The notes beneath the pieces are model-generated. The model did no database searches. It saw nothing but the letters and a program-made list of their open reading frames with translations, and was not told the DNA's origin. The position numbers were made by a program, and so were the translations under genes. Shown here piece by piece: positions 1-8,796 of a stretch of 64,000 bases of DNA. The DNA comes from Clostridium transplantifaecale (GTDB lineage: Bacteria; Bacillota; Clostridia; Lachnospirales; Lachnospiraceae), in the NCBI RefSeq assembly GCF_900626075.1, contig NZ_UYZY01000007.1:214834-278833 (forward strand), written 5' to 3'. Every line of letters starts with the position of its first letter. The stretch's first letter is position 1.

Positions 1-554
1 AACAGAAGAAATACCTGTCTGTCTGCCGCGATAAGGCGGCCCAGATAAAGAGCCTGTCCGACAAGCTGTTTGAGTATTTTCTCGTGTATAGCAGGGATCA
101 GGACGAACTGCACCGCGATGAGGTAAACGGGGCGGAATTCGTGGGGCAGATCGTAGAAGAGAGCCTGTTCGATCTGGAGAGCGAGGGCCTTCGGGTAGTG
201 CGTAAAACGGGTGAGATCACGTGCAGCCTGTCCGTGGATGTAGAACTGATGCGCAGGGTATTTGGAAACCTGTTTTCGAATATTCTCAAATATGCGGATC
301 GGCAGCAGCCGGTGGAAGCAGAATACCGTGAGACGGAAAAAGAATTGATTATCTGCCTTAAAAACAGTACAGCGGCTGTTGAGCCGGAACGCGAGAGCAC
401 CAATATCGGACTTAAAACATGCGGAACGATACTGGAACGTCACGGGGGAACCTTCCGCTGCGGGAAAAGGGGAAGGCTTTTTAAGGCGGAAGTGCGCATT
501 CCATGTGTGAAGATAGGAGAGAATGATGGAAATACAGGAACTGAAACTTTTTAA
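1..554 (+). CDS. Sensor histidine kinase, C-terminal part (5' end outside the window)
   Basis: The reading frame is open from base 3, so the gene begins upstream of the window. The visible part starts with a segment typical of the end of a dimerisation helix (KSLSDKLFEYFLVY) and continues into a HATPase_c domain, with an N-box-like RRVFGNLFSNILKYA and a late glycine-containing region (NIGLKTCGTILERHGG). By family this is the ATP-binding catalytic domain of a two-component kinase. The sensor part and phosphorylated histidine are not visible. It overlaps the next gene by about 30 bases, suggesting translational coupling. Its response regulator is presumably upstream. Confidence 0.85.
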   Translation, partial: QKKYLSVCRDKAAQIKSLSDKLFEYFLVYSRDQDELHRDEVNGAEFVGQIVEESLFDLESEGLRVVRKTGEITCSLSVDVELMRRVFGNLFSNILKYADRQQPVEAEYRETEKELIICLKNSTAAVEPERESTNIGLKTCGTILERHGGTFRCGKRGRLFKAEVRIPCVKIGENDGNTGTETF

Positions 555-1209
555 CGGGCTGACGGAGGAGGAACTTCAGAGAAGCCTTGTCTGTTCCCGG
601 TCCGGGATCGTGGAATATGAAAAAGAGGAGTATATTTTTACTCAGGGTGAAAGGCCGAAATGGATCTACATGATACTGTCGGGGGAGGTTCTGCTTGAGC
701 AGGCTAATCTTTCGGGGCGCCAGACTTATGCAGAGTGCCTGGGGATAAGGCAGCAGTTCGGCGTGGTGGATTTGTTTCTGGAGAGGGAGCGGTACTCCTA
801 CTCGGCAAAAGCGAGAAGCCACGTAAAACTGCTTCGGATTTCCAGTCATTTTTTCTACGGAACCTGTGAAAAAAACTGTGTCCATCACAGCAAGATTCTA
901 TTTAATATGATGGGGGTATTTGCCGAAGAGGCAGAAAAGAATTCAAAGAAGGTACAGCTTTTGACCTGCGGGAGCCTGAGACAGAGGATTGCCCTTTACC
1001 TCCTGCAGAACAGCGGCGGAAATAAAAGGGTGGAGCTTGCCATGAACAGGGAGGAGCTGGCGGCCAGTTTAAATGCGGCCAGGCCTTCTCTGTCCAGGGA
1101 ATTGTCTCAGATGCAGGAGGAGGGGATTATTAAAATGGAGGGGCGTAAATCCATTGCGATCCTTGACTGTTCCCGGCTTCAGGAAGACCTGGCCGATTTT
1201 GTTGGTTAA
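526..1209 (+). CDS. Crp/Fnr-family transcriptional regulator
   Basis: About 227 residues: an N-terminal cyclic-nucleotide-binding-like beta barrel (residues 10-120, with IFTQGERPKWIYMILSGEV) and a C-terminal winged helix (about 150-215, LAASLNAARPSLSRELSQMQEEG as recognition region). Two ATGs adjoin (523 and 526); the AGGAGA at 515-520 gives better spacing to 526. It overlaps the kinase gene. Downstream lie rubredoxin and superoxide reductase on the other strand, preceded by a Crp/Fnr-type palindrome at 1921-1936, so oxidative-stress control is a reasonable inference. There is no N-terminal cysteine cluster of the classical Fnr type, so the signal is unknown. Confidence 0.88.
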   Translation: MEIQELKLFNGLTEEELQRSLVCSRSGIVEYEKEEYIFTQGERPKWIYMILSGEVLLEQANLSGRQTYAECLGIRQQFGVVDLFLERERYSYSAKARSHVKLLRISSHFFYGTCEKNCVHHSKILFNMMGVFAEEAEKNSKKVQLLTCGSLRQRIALYLLQNSGGNKRVELAMNREELAASLNAARPSLSRELSQMQEEGIIKMEGRKSIAILDCSRLQEDLADFVG

Positions 1210-1236
1210 AGTTAGAGGAGTTATAAATTAATGCAA

Positions 1237-1398
1237 TCAGTCTTCGGGAACGAAAACGTCTTTTCCAAGACCGCAAAGCGGGCATACCCAATCGTCTGGG
1301 ATATCCTCGAATGCAGTTCCCGGAGCAATTCCGTTGTCCGGATCTCCGACCTCAGGGTCATACTCATAGCCGCATGGTTCACATACATATTTTTTCAT
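1237..1398 (-). CDS. Rubredoxin
   Basis: A 53-residue protein starting MKKYVCEPCGYEYDPEVGD and ending near DDWVCPLCGLGKD: the two CxxC knuckles (C6/C9 and C39/C42) that bind one iron in rubredoxins, plus the conserved Tyr, Asp-Pro and Trp positions. An upstream GGAGG is well placed for the ATG at 1398. Rubredoxins are small cytosolic electron carriers. Placed just downstream of superoxide reductase on the same strand, it is the probable electron donor to that enzyme. The gap of about 75 bases fits a two-gene operon. Confidence 0.95.
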   Translation of the reverse strand: MKKYVCEPCGYEYDPEVGDPDNGIAPGTAFEDIPDDWVCPLCGLGKDVFVPED

Positions 1399-1472
1399 TG
1401 TCAATTACCTCCGAAATAATTTAAACTTTTATATTCCGTCCCGCCGGATACAGGCTTTTATGTGGACAGAGA

Positions 1473-1844
1473 TTATTTTCCGGCCTTCCAGAGACCGTGA
1501 AGGTTGCAGTACTCGTATGCTGCAATAAATTCGTCGCCGTCTTTTAAAATGAAGACAGCCTTTGGTTCTTCACCCGGTTTAAGGGAAGCGAACTGCCCGC
1601 CGGATGTTGTTTCAATGAAAATACCTGTGATATAGTGCTCTTCCAGCATAGGATGGGCAACCGAGCCGATGGCTACTTCCACGGTATTTTCGTTGATGGA
1701 GACAACAGGCACATGTTTCTCAGCCGCGCCGTCTGAAGTATTAGCCTTCAGGGCCTCCAGGGCAATTCCATTTTCTCCGCCGTCTAAAGATACCAGATTC
1801 AATAAGATATTTTTCTTGTCGTCACTTCTGTAAAATTTATTCAT
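1473..1844 (-). CDS. Superoxide reductase (neelaredoxin / class II desulfoferrodoxin)
   Basis: 123 residues with the complete iron-binding set of the family: EKHVP (about residue 42), HPMLEEHYITGIF (about 63-75) and CNLHGLW near the C-terminus, giving four His and one Cys ligand. The Glu before the first His is the family's usual sixth-site residue. There is no N-terminal desulforedoxin domain, so this is the one-iron class. The enzyme reduces superoxide to hydrogen peroxide without making oxygen, a typical anaerobe defence. AGGAGG precedes the ATG at 1844. It is cotranscribed with rubredoxin, and a Crp/Fnr-type palindrome lies upstream. Confidence 0.94.
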   Translation of the reverse strand: MNKFYRSDDKKNILLNLVSLDGGENGIALEALKANTSDGAAEKHVPVVSINENTVEVAIGSVAHPMLEEHYITGIFIETTSGGQFASLKPGEEPKAVFILKDGDEFIAAYEYCNLHGLWKAGK

Positions 1845-1893
1845 ATCAGACCTCCTGTATAATCATTTTTATTTGTTTTGTTGTTCTGTAGAT

Positions 1894-1936
1894 AAGATAC
1901 CATAAAAAAGCGTGAAAGTCCGTAACAAATGTTACG
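1894..1936 (-). promoter_or_regulatory. Promoter region with Crp/Fnr-type palindrome for superoxide reductase/rubredoxin
   Basis: CGTAACAAATGTTACG at 1921-1936 is a perfect 6+6 palindrome. Reading toward the gene, a TATCTT -10-like hexamer lies at 1899-1894. If transcription starts about 7 bases beyond it, the palindrome is centred near -41.5, the class II activator position. The palindrome is seen; the promoter placement is inference. The same consensus recurs at 21999, 27887 and 28768. Confidence 0.55.
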
Positions 1937-2038
1937 CAACGAAAAAAATGTAAGAAAATGGAAGTCTGGAGTATTTGTACTGGATTTCCGGGTTCTTTCT
2001 GTTATAATGGGGAAAGTACGGCCTGGAGAGTGCTTCCG

Positions 2039-2103
2039 GGTTACTGTTCACTCGGGATGTATTCCGCGAGGTGTTTTCACGTGTTTTTTGTGAAAATCCC
2101 GAG
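2039..2103. repeat. Dispersed short palindromic repeat, copy A
   Basis: Begins GGTTACTGTTCACTC, then a hairpin with CTCGGGA (2051-2057) pairing to TCCCGAG (2097-2103) and an inner TTTTCAC/GTGAAAA stem. The string ATTCCGCGAGGTGTTTTCA reappears on the other strand at 8643-8708. The 527-base gap it sits in (1845-2372) otherwise holds only the two divergent promoter regions. Confidence 0.6.
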
Positions 2104-2372
2104 TTCCGGCACCGGTTGAAGCAGGTGCATTTATAAAAATAAGTATCCCCGTGCATTCTTTTCCTATGCATTTTCCATTAAGGTTCTTTTTTTGCGGCAT
2201 GGCCCTTTGCGGCAAAACCGCCTTCAATTCTGTTGAAAAATAAGGAAAAGCTTAAGTTTTTATAACAATTTTGTACGAGTTGCAAAAAACGGTGGAAATT
2301 CCACCGGGGGACGTGCTATATTATAGGCAGGCCGCCTGACGGCCAAAATGAAAACAGATAGAGGTTGAAAGA

Positions 2373-3770
2373 ATGAGAAAAAGAAAGGTCTTAAGAACTC
2401 TGGGAGCGGTGTCACTTCTGACGCTTGCGTTCAGCTTTACTACTCTGGCAGATGACGCGTCACGTTTTGTGACGGGGACAGACGTGAACGGTATTGTGAT
2501 AGGAGGACTTACAGAAGCAGAAGCAAAGGCCAAAATTGAACAGTCCTACGCTTCAAGCTACAACCTGACAATTATTGAGAAGGACGGAAAGAAAGAGAAT
2601 ATTAACGGAACAGAGATAGGATACCGGGTTACGGTCCCCAGCAATCTGCAGGAAATTCTGAGCCAGCAGAACGACACGGGACGCCAGTCCGGCCCTTCCT
2701 CCGATAACTCCCATACACTGGAGCTGCAGGCCAGCTATGATGACGCGCTTCTCACGGCCCGTATCAGGAGCCTGGAATGCATCAGCGGCGGAGATATCAT
2801 CACAACGGCGGATGCCCGCATCTCCCCCTATCAGGAGGGACAGCCGTTCACGATTATTCCGGAAGTCCAGGGCAACAACGTGGATGCCGCGAAGACGGAG
2901 GCCGTTATCAAGGGCGCCGCGGCCACAGGACAGAGCCAGGTGGATTTGGCGGCAAATGGATGTTATTATTCGGTGCAGGTGACAAAGGACAGCGAGCAGC
3001 TGAAAGCGCTCTGCGATAAGATGAACCAGAGCAGGGATATGGTTATCACCTATACATACGGCGACAACACGGAAGAGCTTACAGGAGCAGTGTTTACAAG
3101 CTGGTTTACAGGTTCTGCCGACGGTCAGATTCAGGTGGACAGAACCGCCGCCGCGGCATACATTGCCTCACTGGCTGCCAAATACGACACGGCAGGCACG
3201 GCCAGGGTATTCCATACCGCTACGGGCAAGGATGTGACGCTGACAGGCCCTTACGGATGGAAACTCAATCAGGCCGTGGAAGTGGAAGCCCTGATTGCGA
3301 TGATACAGACGGGCCAGAGCCAGACATGGGCTCCGCAGTATTCTGCAACCGCCGCCAGCAGAACAGCGCCGGACTGGGGGAATACTTATGTCGAGGTTGA
3401 CCTGGGAGGCCAGCATGTCTATATGTTTAAGGACGGCGCCCTTGTCTGGGATGCCCCGACCGTAACCGGCAACGTTTCAAAGAACTATACAACGCCGGAG
3501 GGAATCTACAGCCTCAATTACAAACAGACGGACCGGATCTTAAGAGGTGCAAAACAGGCCGACGGCACTTATGAATATGAGAGCCACGTGGATTACTGGA
3601 TGCCGTTCAACGGAGGAATCGGTCTGCATGACGCCAACTGGAGAAGCAAGTTCGGCGGTACGATTTATCAGTACGGCGGAAGTCACGGATGTATCAACCT
3701 TCCCCCGGCCAAGGCTAAGCTGCTGTACGATCTCGTATACCAGGGAATACCGGTCATCTGTCATAATTAA
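2373..3770 (+). CDS. L,D-transpeptidase (YkuD) with peptidoglycan-binding domain
   Basis: 465 residues. Residues 1-26 form a signal peptide (MRKRKVLRTLGAVSLLTLAF...LADD). A VanW/PG_binding_4-type region follows (about 35-320), then a C-terminal YkuD catalytic domain (about 340-465) with the diagnostic YGGSHGCINLPP: His, Gly and the nucleophilic Cys. GIGLHDANW supplies the upstream conserved His. The family crosslinks peptidoglycan stem peptides (3-3 linkages) outside the membrane and is insensitive to most penicillins. The start codon follows GAGGTTGAAAG. It is followed by a terminator and appears to be a single-gene unit. Confidence 0.93.
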   Translation: MRKRKVLRTLGAVSLLTLAFSFTTLADDASRFVTGTDVNGIVIGGLTEAEAKAKIEQSYASSYNLTIIEKDGKKENINGTEIGYRVTVPSNLQEILSQQNDTGRQSGPSSDNSHTLELQASYDDALLTARIRSLECISGGDIITTADARISPYQEGQPFTIIPEVQGNNVDAAKTEAVIKGAAATGQSQVDLAANGCYYSVQVTKDSEQLKALCDKMNQSRDMVITYTYGDNTEELTGAVFTSWFTGSADGQIQVDRTAAAAYIASLAAKYDTAGTARVFHTATGKDVTLTGPYGWKLNQAVEVEALIAMIQTGQSQTWAPQYSATAASRTAPDWGNTYVEVDLGGQHVYMFKDGALVWDAPTVTGNVSKNYTTPEGIYSLNYKQTDRILRGAKQADGTYEYESHVDYWMPFNGGIGLHDANWRSKFGGTIYQYGGSHGCINLPPAKAKLLYDLVYQGIPVICHN

Positions 3771-3798
3771 GAACGGGAGAATGGAATCATTTGAAATT

Positions 3799-3849
3799 AA
3801 AAAGATGCAAACGCCATGCCTGAAAGGCAGAACGTCTGCATCTTTTTTA
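3799..3849. terminator. Bidirectional Rho-independent terminator
   Basis: AAAGATGCAAACG at 3801-3813 pairs imperfectly with CGTCTGCATCTTT ending at 3845, followed by a T run. An A run at the start serves the opposite strand. It lies between the convergent L,D-transpeptidase and methyltransferase genes. Confidence 0.8.
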
Positions 3850-3865
3850 ATGACTTTATCCCACG

Positions 3866-4654
3866 CTATTTTTCGGCGGTCAGAATAAAGGACAGCGGAT
3901 AACCTTTCCCGTCGTAAATCTCGGACAGGCCGACATCATAGTCGTATTCCTTCAGCCCCGTAATCCGAAGGCCTGCCTTGCAGGCCGCATTAATAATAGC
4001 GGCCATTGTATGTGAAAAGCTGATAAATGTTTTGGAATCGTATGTTTCAGACATATAACCCATTCCCTCGTTCTCAACCCACGGCTCTTTTCTGAAATAA
4101 GAGTAGGCTGCTCCGTGTATCTTCTGTTCATCATATTCAGGAGAGCCGGGCAGGGCCAGCATGTTCATGATAGGATGGAAATCCTGGATATACATGACTC
4201 CGCCGGGCCTTAAACAGTCGGCCGCTTTTTGGAATAAGAGCTCCAGATTTTCAAACCAGGTGATGGCTCCGATGGTAAACATGACGAGATCAAAGGAAGT
4301 ATGGTATTCTTCCGGAATATCCAGAATATTGGCCGCCACAAAGCTGCAGTTTGTAATGCCCGCTTTTTCGGCCGTTATCCTTGCCTGTTCCAGAATGTTT
4401 TCCGCGATATCAAAGCCGACGCCGGAATTCGCCCCGTTCTTTATGAGCGACAAAAGCTCACGCCCGTTGTTGCAGCAGAACTGTGCAATATCCTTTCCTG
4501 CAAAATGGAGCTTTTGCAATTCTTCTTCGGCGTTTTTATCAAAAAAAGGAAGTTTTTCATTCAGCAGCCGTATGTAATTTTCATCGCCCCAGTTGGGTTG
4601 TCTGTGCTCAAATGCCTCTTCCCAGGCCTCTTTGTTGCCTTCTATATAACTCAT
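3866..4654 (-). CDS. Class I SAM-dependent methyltransferase
   Basis: 262 residues with a Rossmann methyltransferase core. Motif I is atypical (IAQFCCNNGRELLSLIKNGA); the acidic loop is GVGFDIAENILEQAR and motif IV is FDLVMFTIGAITWF, followed by LRPGGVMYIQDFHP. The N-terminal NKEAWEEAFEHRQPNWG resembles small-molecule methyltransferases of Clostridia. The substrate cannot be deduced. A stand-alone gene with its start at 4654. Confidence 0.85.
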   Translation of the reverse strand: MSYIEGNKEAWEEAFEHRQPNWGDENYIRLLNEKLPFFDKNAEEELQKLHFAGKDIAQFCCNNGRELLSLIKNGANSGVGFDIAENILEQARITAEKAGITNCSFVAANILDIPEEYHTSFDLVMFTIGAITWFENLELLFQKAADCLRPGGVMYIQDFHPIMNMLALPGSPEYDEQKIHGAAYSYFRKEPWVENEGMGYMSETYDSKTFISFSHTMAAIINAACKAGLRITGLKEYDYDVGLSEIYDGKGYPLSFILTAEK

Positions 4655-4689
4655 ACTATAATCTCCTTAATGCCGCAGGAGGTTATGCA

Positions 4690-4716
4690 GTTACCGTTCA
4701 CTCCGTGCCCGGTAAC
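4690..4716. repeat. Short palindrome of the GTTACNGTTCAC family
   Basis: GTTACCG (4690-4696) pairs perfectly with CGGTAAC (4710-4716) around TTCACTCCGTGCC, upstream of the methyltransferase gene. It resembles 2039, 17061, 24126 and 39191. It could be an operator or a REP-like repeat. Confidence 0.45.
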
Positions 4717-4845
4717 GTTATGCTTCCATAATACCTCCTGTTTTGGCTGTGGTTGTGTTAAATGTTGTTGTTTTCATTGTTTGCCCTCCTTTCTGTGATT
4801 ATTTATCATAACGCATCAGCGGTATAACCATTGTCTTTCGCGTTG

Positions 4846-5079
4846 TTACCTGTTCCGGATCATCTCCCTGAGCTGGCGGAGAAGTTCCACATCGGAAGGA
4901 GTCAGCTTCAGGTTGGACTCCAGATTTCTTCCGTCCGTTGTTTTAACCGAAAGTTCTATAATATTACCCTCCGCCAGGCCGCTGTTGTAAACGGCATTTA
5001 AAAACTGCGGAAATTTTGGGTGATTTTTCACAAATGTATCGCAGGAATTTTTGATCTGTAAAAGTTCCATTGGGTTCAT
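4846..5079 (-). CDS. Small conserved-looking protein of unknown function (77 aa)
   Basis: 77 residues (MNPMELLQIKNSCDTFVKNHP...). It looks soluble: an N-terminal helix, a central beta hairpin (GNIIELSVKTTDG) and a C-terminal helix (SDVELLRQLREMIRNR). A GGAGG 8 bases before the ATG supports translation. No catalytic or metal motif is visible and I do not recognise the family by name. It is a monocistronic-looking gene divergent from the CoA-disulfide reductase. Confidence 0.7.
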   Translation of the reverse strand: MNPMELLQIKNSCDTFVKNHPKFPQFLNAVYNSGLAEGNIIELSVKTTDGRNLESNLKLTPSDVELLRQLREMIRNR

Positions 5080-5306
5080 GGCATATGCCTCCTGTCTAAA
5101 ATATTAATCGGTAGCCGAAGCATCGGCCGGTTGAATAATAACGGCGGTTCCGGCGCTGGTTTCTATTATAAAGGGGAGGAGAGCTTCTGTCAAATTTGCG
5201 GATTGCAAAGAATGTGACAAAATCACAGAAAAAACATATAGATATGGTTATAATAGTATCATAAGAAAGATGTATTTAAAATCAACGTGAAAGGCGGAGT
5301 ATCGAT

Positions 5307-7070
5307 ATGGATAAAAACGGAAAGAGAAGAACTCTCATCATAGGCGGGGTAGCGGGAGGCGCCACAGCAGCGGCCAGGCTCAGGAGAAGAGACAACGACA
5401 GGGAAATTATCGTATTTGAGCGCGGTGATTATATTTCCTATGCAAACTGTGGACTGCCATATTACATCGGCGGGGTGATTCAGGACAGGAATGCACTGCT
5501 CTTAATGAATCCCGGGACCATGAAGGCCCGTTTTGACATCGATGTACGGACCGGTAACGAAGTAACAGCCATTCACAGGGAAGACAAGACAATCTCGGTG
5601 CTTGAAAAGAAAACAGGAAAAATATATGAAGAGCCTTACGATGATCTGGTGATTGCAACGGGCTCCTCTCCGGTGGTTCCTCCGATTCCGGGCATAGACG
5701 GGGAGGGAATCTATACGCTTTGGACCGTGCCGGATACAGACCGGATTAAAAAAATGATAGAGGAAAAGAAACCGGCCACGGCAGCCGTGATAGGAGGAGG
5801 CTTTATCGGCCTTGAGATGGCTGAGAACCTTCATGAGGCCGGAATCGGCGTGAGTGTGATCGAGATGCAGAACCAGGTAATGGCGCCTTTAGATTATGAG
5901 CTTGCGCAGCTGCTCCATGAAAACATGACGGCGAATGGCGTAAACCTGGTTCTGGGCGACGGGGTGTCCTCTTTTAATGCATTAGAAGGAGGAAGCACTC
6001 TGATTACGCTGAGCAGCGGGAAAACAGTCAGGGCCGATATGGTGCTGCTCTCAATTGGGGTGAAACCGAACAGCGGACTCGCGGGAGAAGCAGGACTTAA
6101 GCTGAATTCTCGGGGCGGTATTGTGACGGATTCCTTTATGAAGACATCCGATGAAAACATATATGCGGTGGGTGATGCGGTCGAGGTGGAGAATTTTGTC
6201 CTGGAAACGCCTGCGATGATACCGCTTGCAGGCCCAGCTAACCGGCAGGCCAGAATCTGTGCCGACAATCTGGCCGGAGACAAAAAAGAGTACCATGGAA
6301 CAATGGGAACCTCGGTTGCCAAGGTCTTTGATTATTCGGCAGCCGTTACAGGAGTCAATGAGAAGACGCTCCGGGCCATGGGGAAAGAGAAGAATAAAGA
6401 TTATTTTTCCATCCTCATCAGCCAGAGATCTCATGCGGGATATTACCCCGGCTCCACGGTTCTTCATCTTAAAATGCTGTTTGACCGTGACGGCCATCTG
6501 TTCGGCGCCCAGGCTGTGGGGCCGGAAGGGGCGGATAAGAGGATTGACGTGATTGCGTCGGTTATGCGCAGCCATGGTACGATATACGATTTAGAGGAAC
6601 TGGAGTTAGCGTATGCCCCGCCTTTCTCATCGGCAAAGGATCCGGTCAATATGCTGGGATTTGTAGCGGAGAATGTGCTGGACGGTCTGGTGGCATTTAT
6701 CAGCTGCGCAGGACTGGATGAAATGGCGGCGGATGCAGAAGCGGCAAAGGATATGACAATCCTGGATGTGAGGGAGGACGGAGAATTTGCCGAATATCAC
6801 ATTCCTGGTTCCGTGCATATTCCGCTTGGCAAGCTGAGGGAGCGTCTTGGCGAGATTGATAAGGATAAGCTGACGGCCGTTATCTGTGCGGCTGGGATTA
6901 GAGCCTACAACGGGGCACGCATCCTGATGCAGAATGGCTTTTCACGGGTCCAGGTTATGGAGGGAGGAATTAATTTCTATAAAACGCAGCATTACAGGGA
7001 TTTTGCGGATGAGAGCAGTGGAAATATCCCTTCCGAAATTCCGGTTTGCCCGCTGGATCAGGGGAAATAG
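5307..7070 (+). CDS. CoA-disulfide reductase-type flavoprotein fused to a rhodanese domain
   Basis: 587 residues. N-terminal FAD-binding GGVAGGATAAARLRR, then the single active-site cysteine in SYANCGLPYYIGG (about residue 44), characteristic of the CoA-disulfide/NADH-oxidase/persulfide-reductase group. The NAD-binding motif is AVIGGGFIGLEMAENL, followed by a dimerisation domain to about residue 455. The C-terminal rhodanese domain (about 475-570) has DVREDGEFAEYHIPGS and an active-site loop CAAGIRAY. Family members reduce CoA-disulfide, CoA-persulfide or polysulfide with NAD(P)H, and the fused rhodanese carries sulfane sulfur. The role here is probably thiol/sulfur redox balance. The gene stands alone. 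Confidence 0.92.
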   Translation: MDKNGKRRTLIIGGVAGGATAAARLRRRDNDREIIVFERGDYISYANCGLPYYIGGVIQDRNALLLMNPGTMKARFDIDVRTGNEVTAIHREDKTISVLEKKTGKIYEEPYDDLVIATGSSPVVPPIPGIDGEGIYTLWTVPDTDRIKKMIEEKKPATAAVIGGGFIGLEMAENLHEAGIGVSVIEMQNQVMAPLDYELAQLLHENMTANGVNLVLGDGVSSFNALEGGSTLITLSSGKTVRADMVLLSIGVKPNSGLAGEAGLKLNSRGGIVTDSFMKTSDENIYAVGDAVEVENFVLETPAMIPLAGPANRQARICADNLAGDKKEYHGTMGTSVAKVFDYSAAVTGVNEKTLRAMGKEKNKDYFSILISQRSHAGYYPGSTVLHLKMLFDRDGHLFGAQAVGPEGADKRIDVIASVMRSHGTIYDLEELELAYAPPFSSAKDPVNMLGFVAENVLDGLVAFISCAGLDEMAADAEAAKDMTILDVREDGEFAEYHIPGSVHIPLGKLRERLGEIDKDKLTAVICAAGIRAYNGARILMQNGFSRVQVMEGGINFYKTQHYRDFADESSGNIPSEIPVCPLDQGK

Positions 7071-7196
7071 GGAGAATAGTATAAAAATCAGAAGCAACAT
7101 ATGGCAGAATTTACCGGTATATCTTCCAGTTTTATTGTGATATTATAGTTTTGTAACAGAAATGTAATAATTTTGAAACAAATAGGAGGATTTACC

Positions 7197-7589
7197 ATGA
7201 TGAAATTACGTTTACTTTCCGCAGCAGCCCTGACCGTATTTATGGTTGCAGCAGCACCGGCAATGACATCCCAGGCGGCAATGTTCACAACCTGCGTTCC
7301 GGGTAACAGCTCCGGTTCTATATTTAATTCAGTAATGCTTTCAGGAAACTTCGGCCAGAGAGGCAGTCAGGGATTCTGCGGCGATTTCAGCTGCGGCGAT
7401 TGTCTGACAGGAGGAAACTGCCAGAATGGTACGGATTGTCTGAGCGGCGGTAACTGCCAGACCGGAAACTGTCAGACCGGCGGTAACTGCCAGGGCGGCA
7501 ATACAGGCGCCGGATGGCAGAACGGAATCCAGACACTTCCGTCCTTCGGTGGAAGACCGGCAGCGTCCATGCAGAATTCCTGCAGATAA
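7197..7589 (+). CDS. Secreted cysteine-rich protein with GGNCQ-type repeats
   Basis: 130 residues from ATG 7197 (a second ATG follows at 7200), preceded by AGGAGG at 7184-7189. The signal peptide is MMKLRLLSAAALTVFMVAAA to about residue 28 (TSQAA). The mature part is rich in Gly, Asn, Gln and Cys (ten Cys). From about residue 70 there is a degenerate repeat around GDCLTGGNCQNGTDCLSGG, then further NCQTG/NCQGG units. There is no lipobox and no sortase signal. Disulfide-bonded, metal-binding or modified-peptide roles are possible; no modifying enzyme is adjacent. Function unknown. Confidence 0.8.
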   Translation: MMKLRLLSAAALTVFMVAAAPAMTSQAAMFTTCVPGNSSGSIFNSVMLSGNFGQRGSQGFCGDFSCGDCLTGGNCQNGTDCLSGGNCQTGNCQTGGNCQGGNTGAGWQNGIQTLPSFGGRPAASMQNSCR

Positions 7590-7605
7590 ATGAATAAGTA
7601 AATCA

Positions 7606-8487
7606 CTAATGGGAGGACTGTTTTACGTCCTCCCGTTTTGCATATTCACTGAGAAAACGGCAGAAGTCTTCAAGCACCTTCTCATTTTCTTCAGTGGAGC
7701 GCCGGGTCAGGATAATATCGCGTTTGCAGACGGGATGTTCAATTGGAATCAGGGCGACCTTTGGCGTTGATAAAAGCCCCCAGGAGTATTCAGGCCAGAA
7801 GCCGATGCCAAGGCCGGCCGCAATCAGGTTGCGCACGGATTCGGGATTGTCACTTTCACAGATGATATGCGGCGTAAATCCGGATTCCAGACAGAAACGG
7901 TCACAGATACGCCGCATCGGCCGGTTATTTGACAGGCTGATAAAACCTTCCTCCTGCAATTCCTCAAGGCGGACGGAAGAACGTCCGGCTACAGGGGATG
8001 AGGAGGGGACAGCCATAAAAAATGCCTCCTTTAAAATAATGCTTCCGTTTTCCTTTAGTTCTTCCCCGGGAAAAGCAGTGGAGATGCATAAATCTTCATT
8101 TTCCACGTCGGGGTTCTGCCAGAGCCGGAAATTCACCTCGGGATGAAGCTGCTTATATTCTATAATACAGTCGGTGACCAGTCTTGATGCGGCCAGCAGA
8201 TTCAGGTGTATCGTGTGCACCGATTGGCTGGCTCTTTCCTGCAGGGCGGCCGGCAGTTCATCTAAGGAAGCCAGGATGGGAATTAACTGCTTTTCCAGAA
8301 AACGGCCGGTGTCGTTGAGGCGGATATTTCTTTTTTCGCGGTCGAAGAGTGTGACACCCAGTTCGTTTTCAAGACGTTTAATGGACTGGGAGAGGGCGGG
8401 CTGGGCAATTTGAAGCGCCTCGGCCGCTTTTGTCATATGCTGGTATTTTGCCGCTACAAGGAAGTAGCGGAGCTGTAATAGTTCCAT
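7606..8487 (-). CDS. LysR-family transcriptional regulator
   Basis: 293 residues beginning MELLQLRYFLVAAKYQHMTKAAEAL, the standard LysR winged helix (1-60; PALSQSIKRLENELGVTLF). A periplasmic-binding-protein-like effector domain follows (about 90-290; LVTDCIIEYKQLHPEVNFRL, NLIAAGLGIGFWPEYSW). LysR proteins usually act on a divergent gene. Here the divergent neighbour is the cytidylate-kinase-like gene about 370 bases away, so the target is uncertain. Effector unknown. Confidence 0.92.
   Translation of the reverse strand: MELLQLRYFLVAAKYQHMTKAAEALQIAQPALSQSIKRLENELGVTLFDREKRNIRLNDTGRFLEKQLIPILASLDELPAALQERASQSVHTIHLNLLAASRLVTDCIIEYKQLHPEVNFRLWQNPDVENEDLCISTAFPGEELKENGSIILKEAFFMAVPSSSPVAGRSSVRLEELQEEGFISLSNNRPMRRICDRFCLESGFTPHIICESDNPESVRNLIAAGLGIGFWPEYSWGLLSTPKVALIPIEHPVCKRDIILTRRSTEENEKVLEDFCRFLSEYAKREDVKQSSH
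7611..7638. terminator. Rho-independent terminator
   Basis: GGGAGGAC (7611-7618) pairs perfectly with GTCCTCCC (7627-7634), followed by TTTT. It ends the Cys-rich protein gene and lies inside the last codons of the convergent LysR gene. Confidence 0.8.
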
Positions 8488-8584
8488 AACAGGTCCTTTC
8501 TTTTGTTCTGTATGTCCGGAAATGCGGCCTCCTGAAACGTGACAGGATATAATTATACTATAATGTAACGATTCAGTACCTTCA

Positions 8585-8708
8585 TAGTTACCGCTTCGCG
8601 ATGCACAGAAACAGCAGAAAACGCTGTTTCGCGCTGGCTAAACTCGGGGTTTTCATGCAAAAATGCATGAAAACACCTCGCGGAATACTACCTTCTGAAC
8701 AGTTACAT
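8585..8708. repeat. Dispersed palindromic repeat, copy B, with a second hairpin
   Basis: On the minus strand this reads GTAACTGTTCAG, then ATTCCGCGAGGTGTTTTCA, then a TGCAT-centred hairpin and CCCCGAGTT, matching copy A at 2039-2103. Next to it a separate stem, AAACAGC/GCTGTTT (about 8609-8633), precedes AGTTACCG at 8584-8590. It fills most of the 374-base gap between the divergent LysR and kinase-like genes. Confidence 0.6.
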
Positions 8709-8796
8709 TATAATTCCTACACGTCAAAAACACAACAAAATAAGAGAAAATCATAACATGAAAGTTATGAAAAGATAAAAAATAAGTATTAGATAT

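Noticed and set aside
1231..1419. A plus-strand protein over the rubredoxin gene
   Set aside because: The minus strand encodes a complete rubredoxin with both CxxC motifs and a ribosome site.
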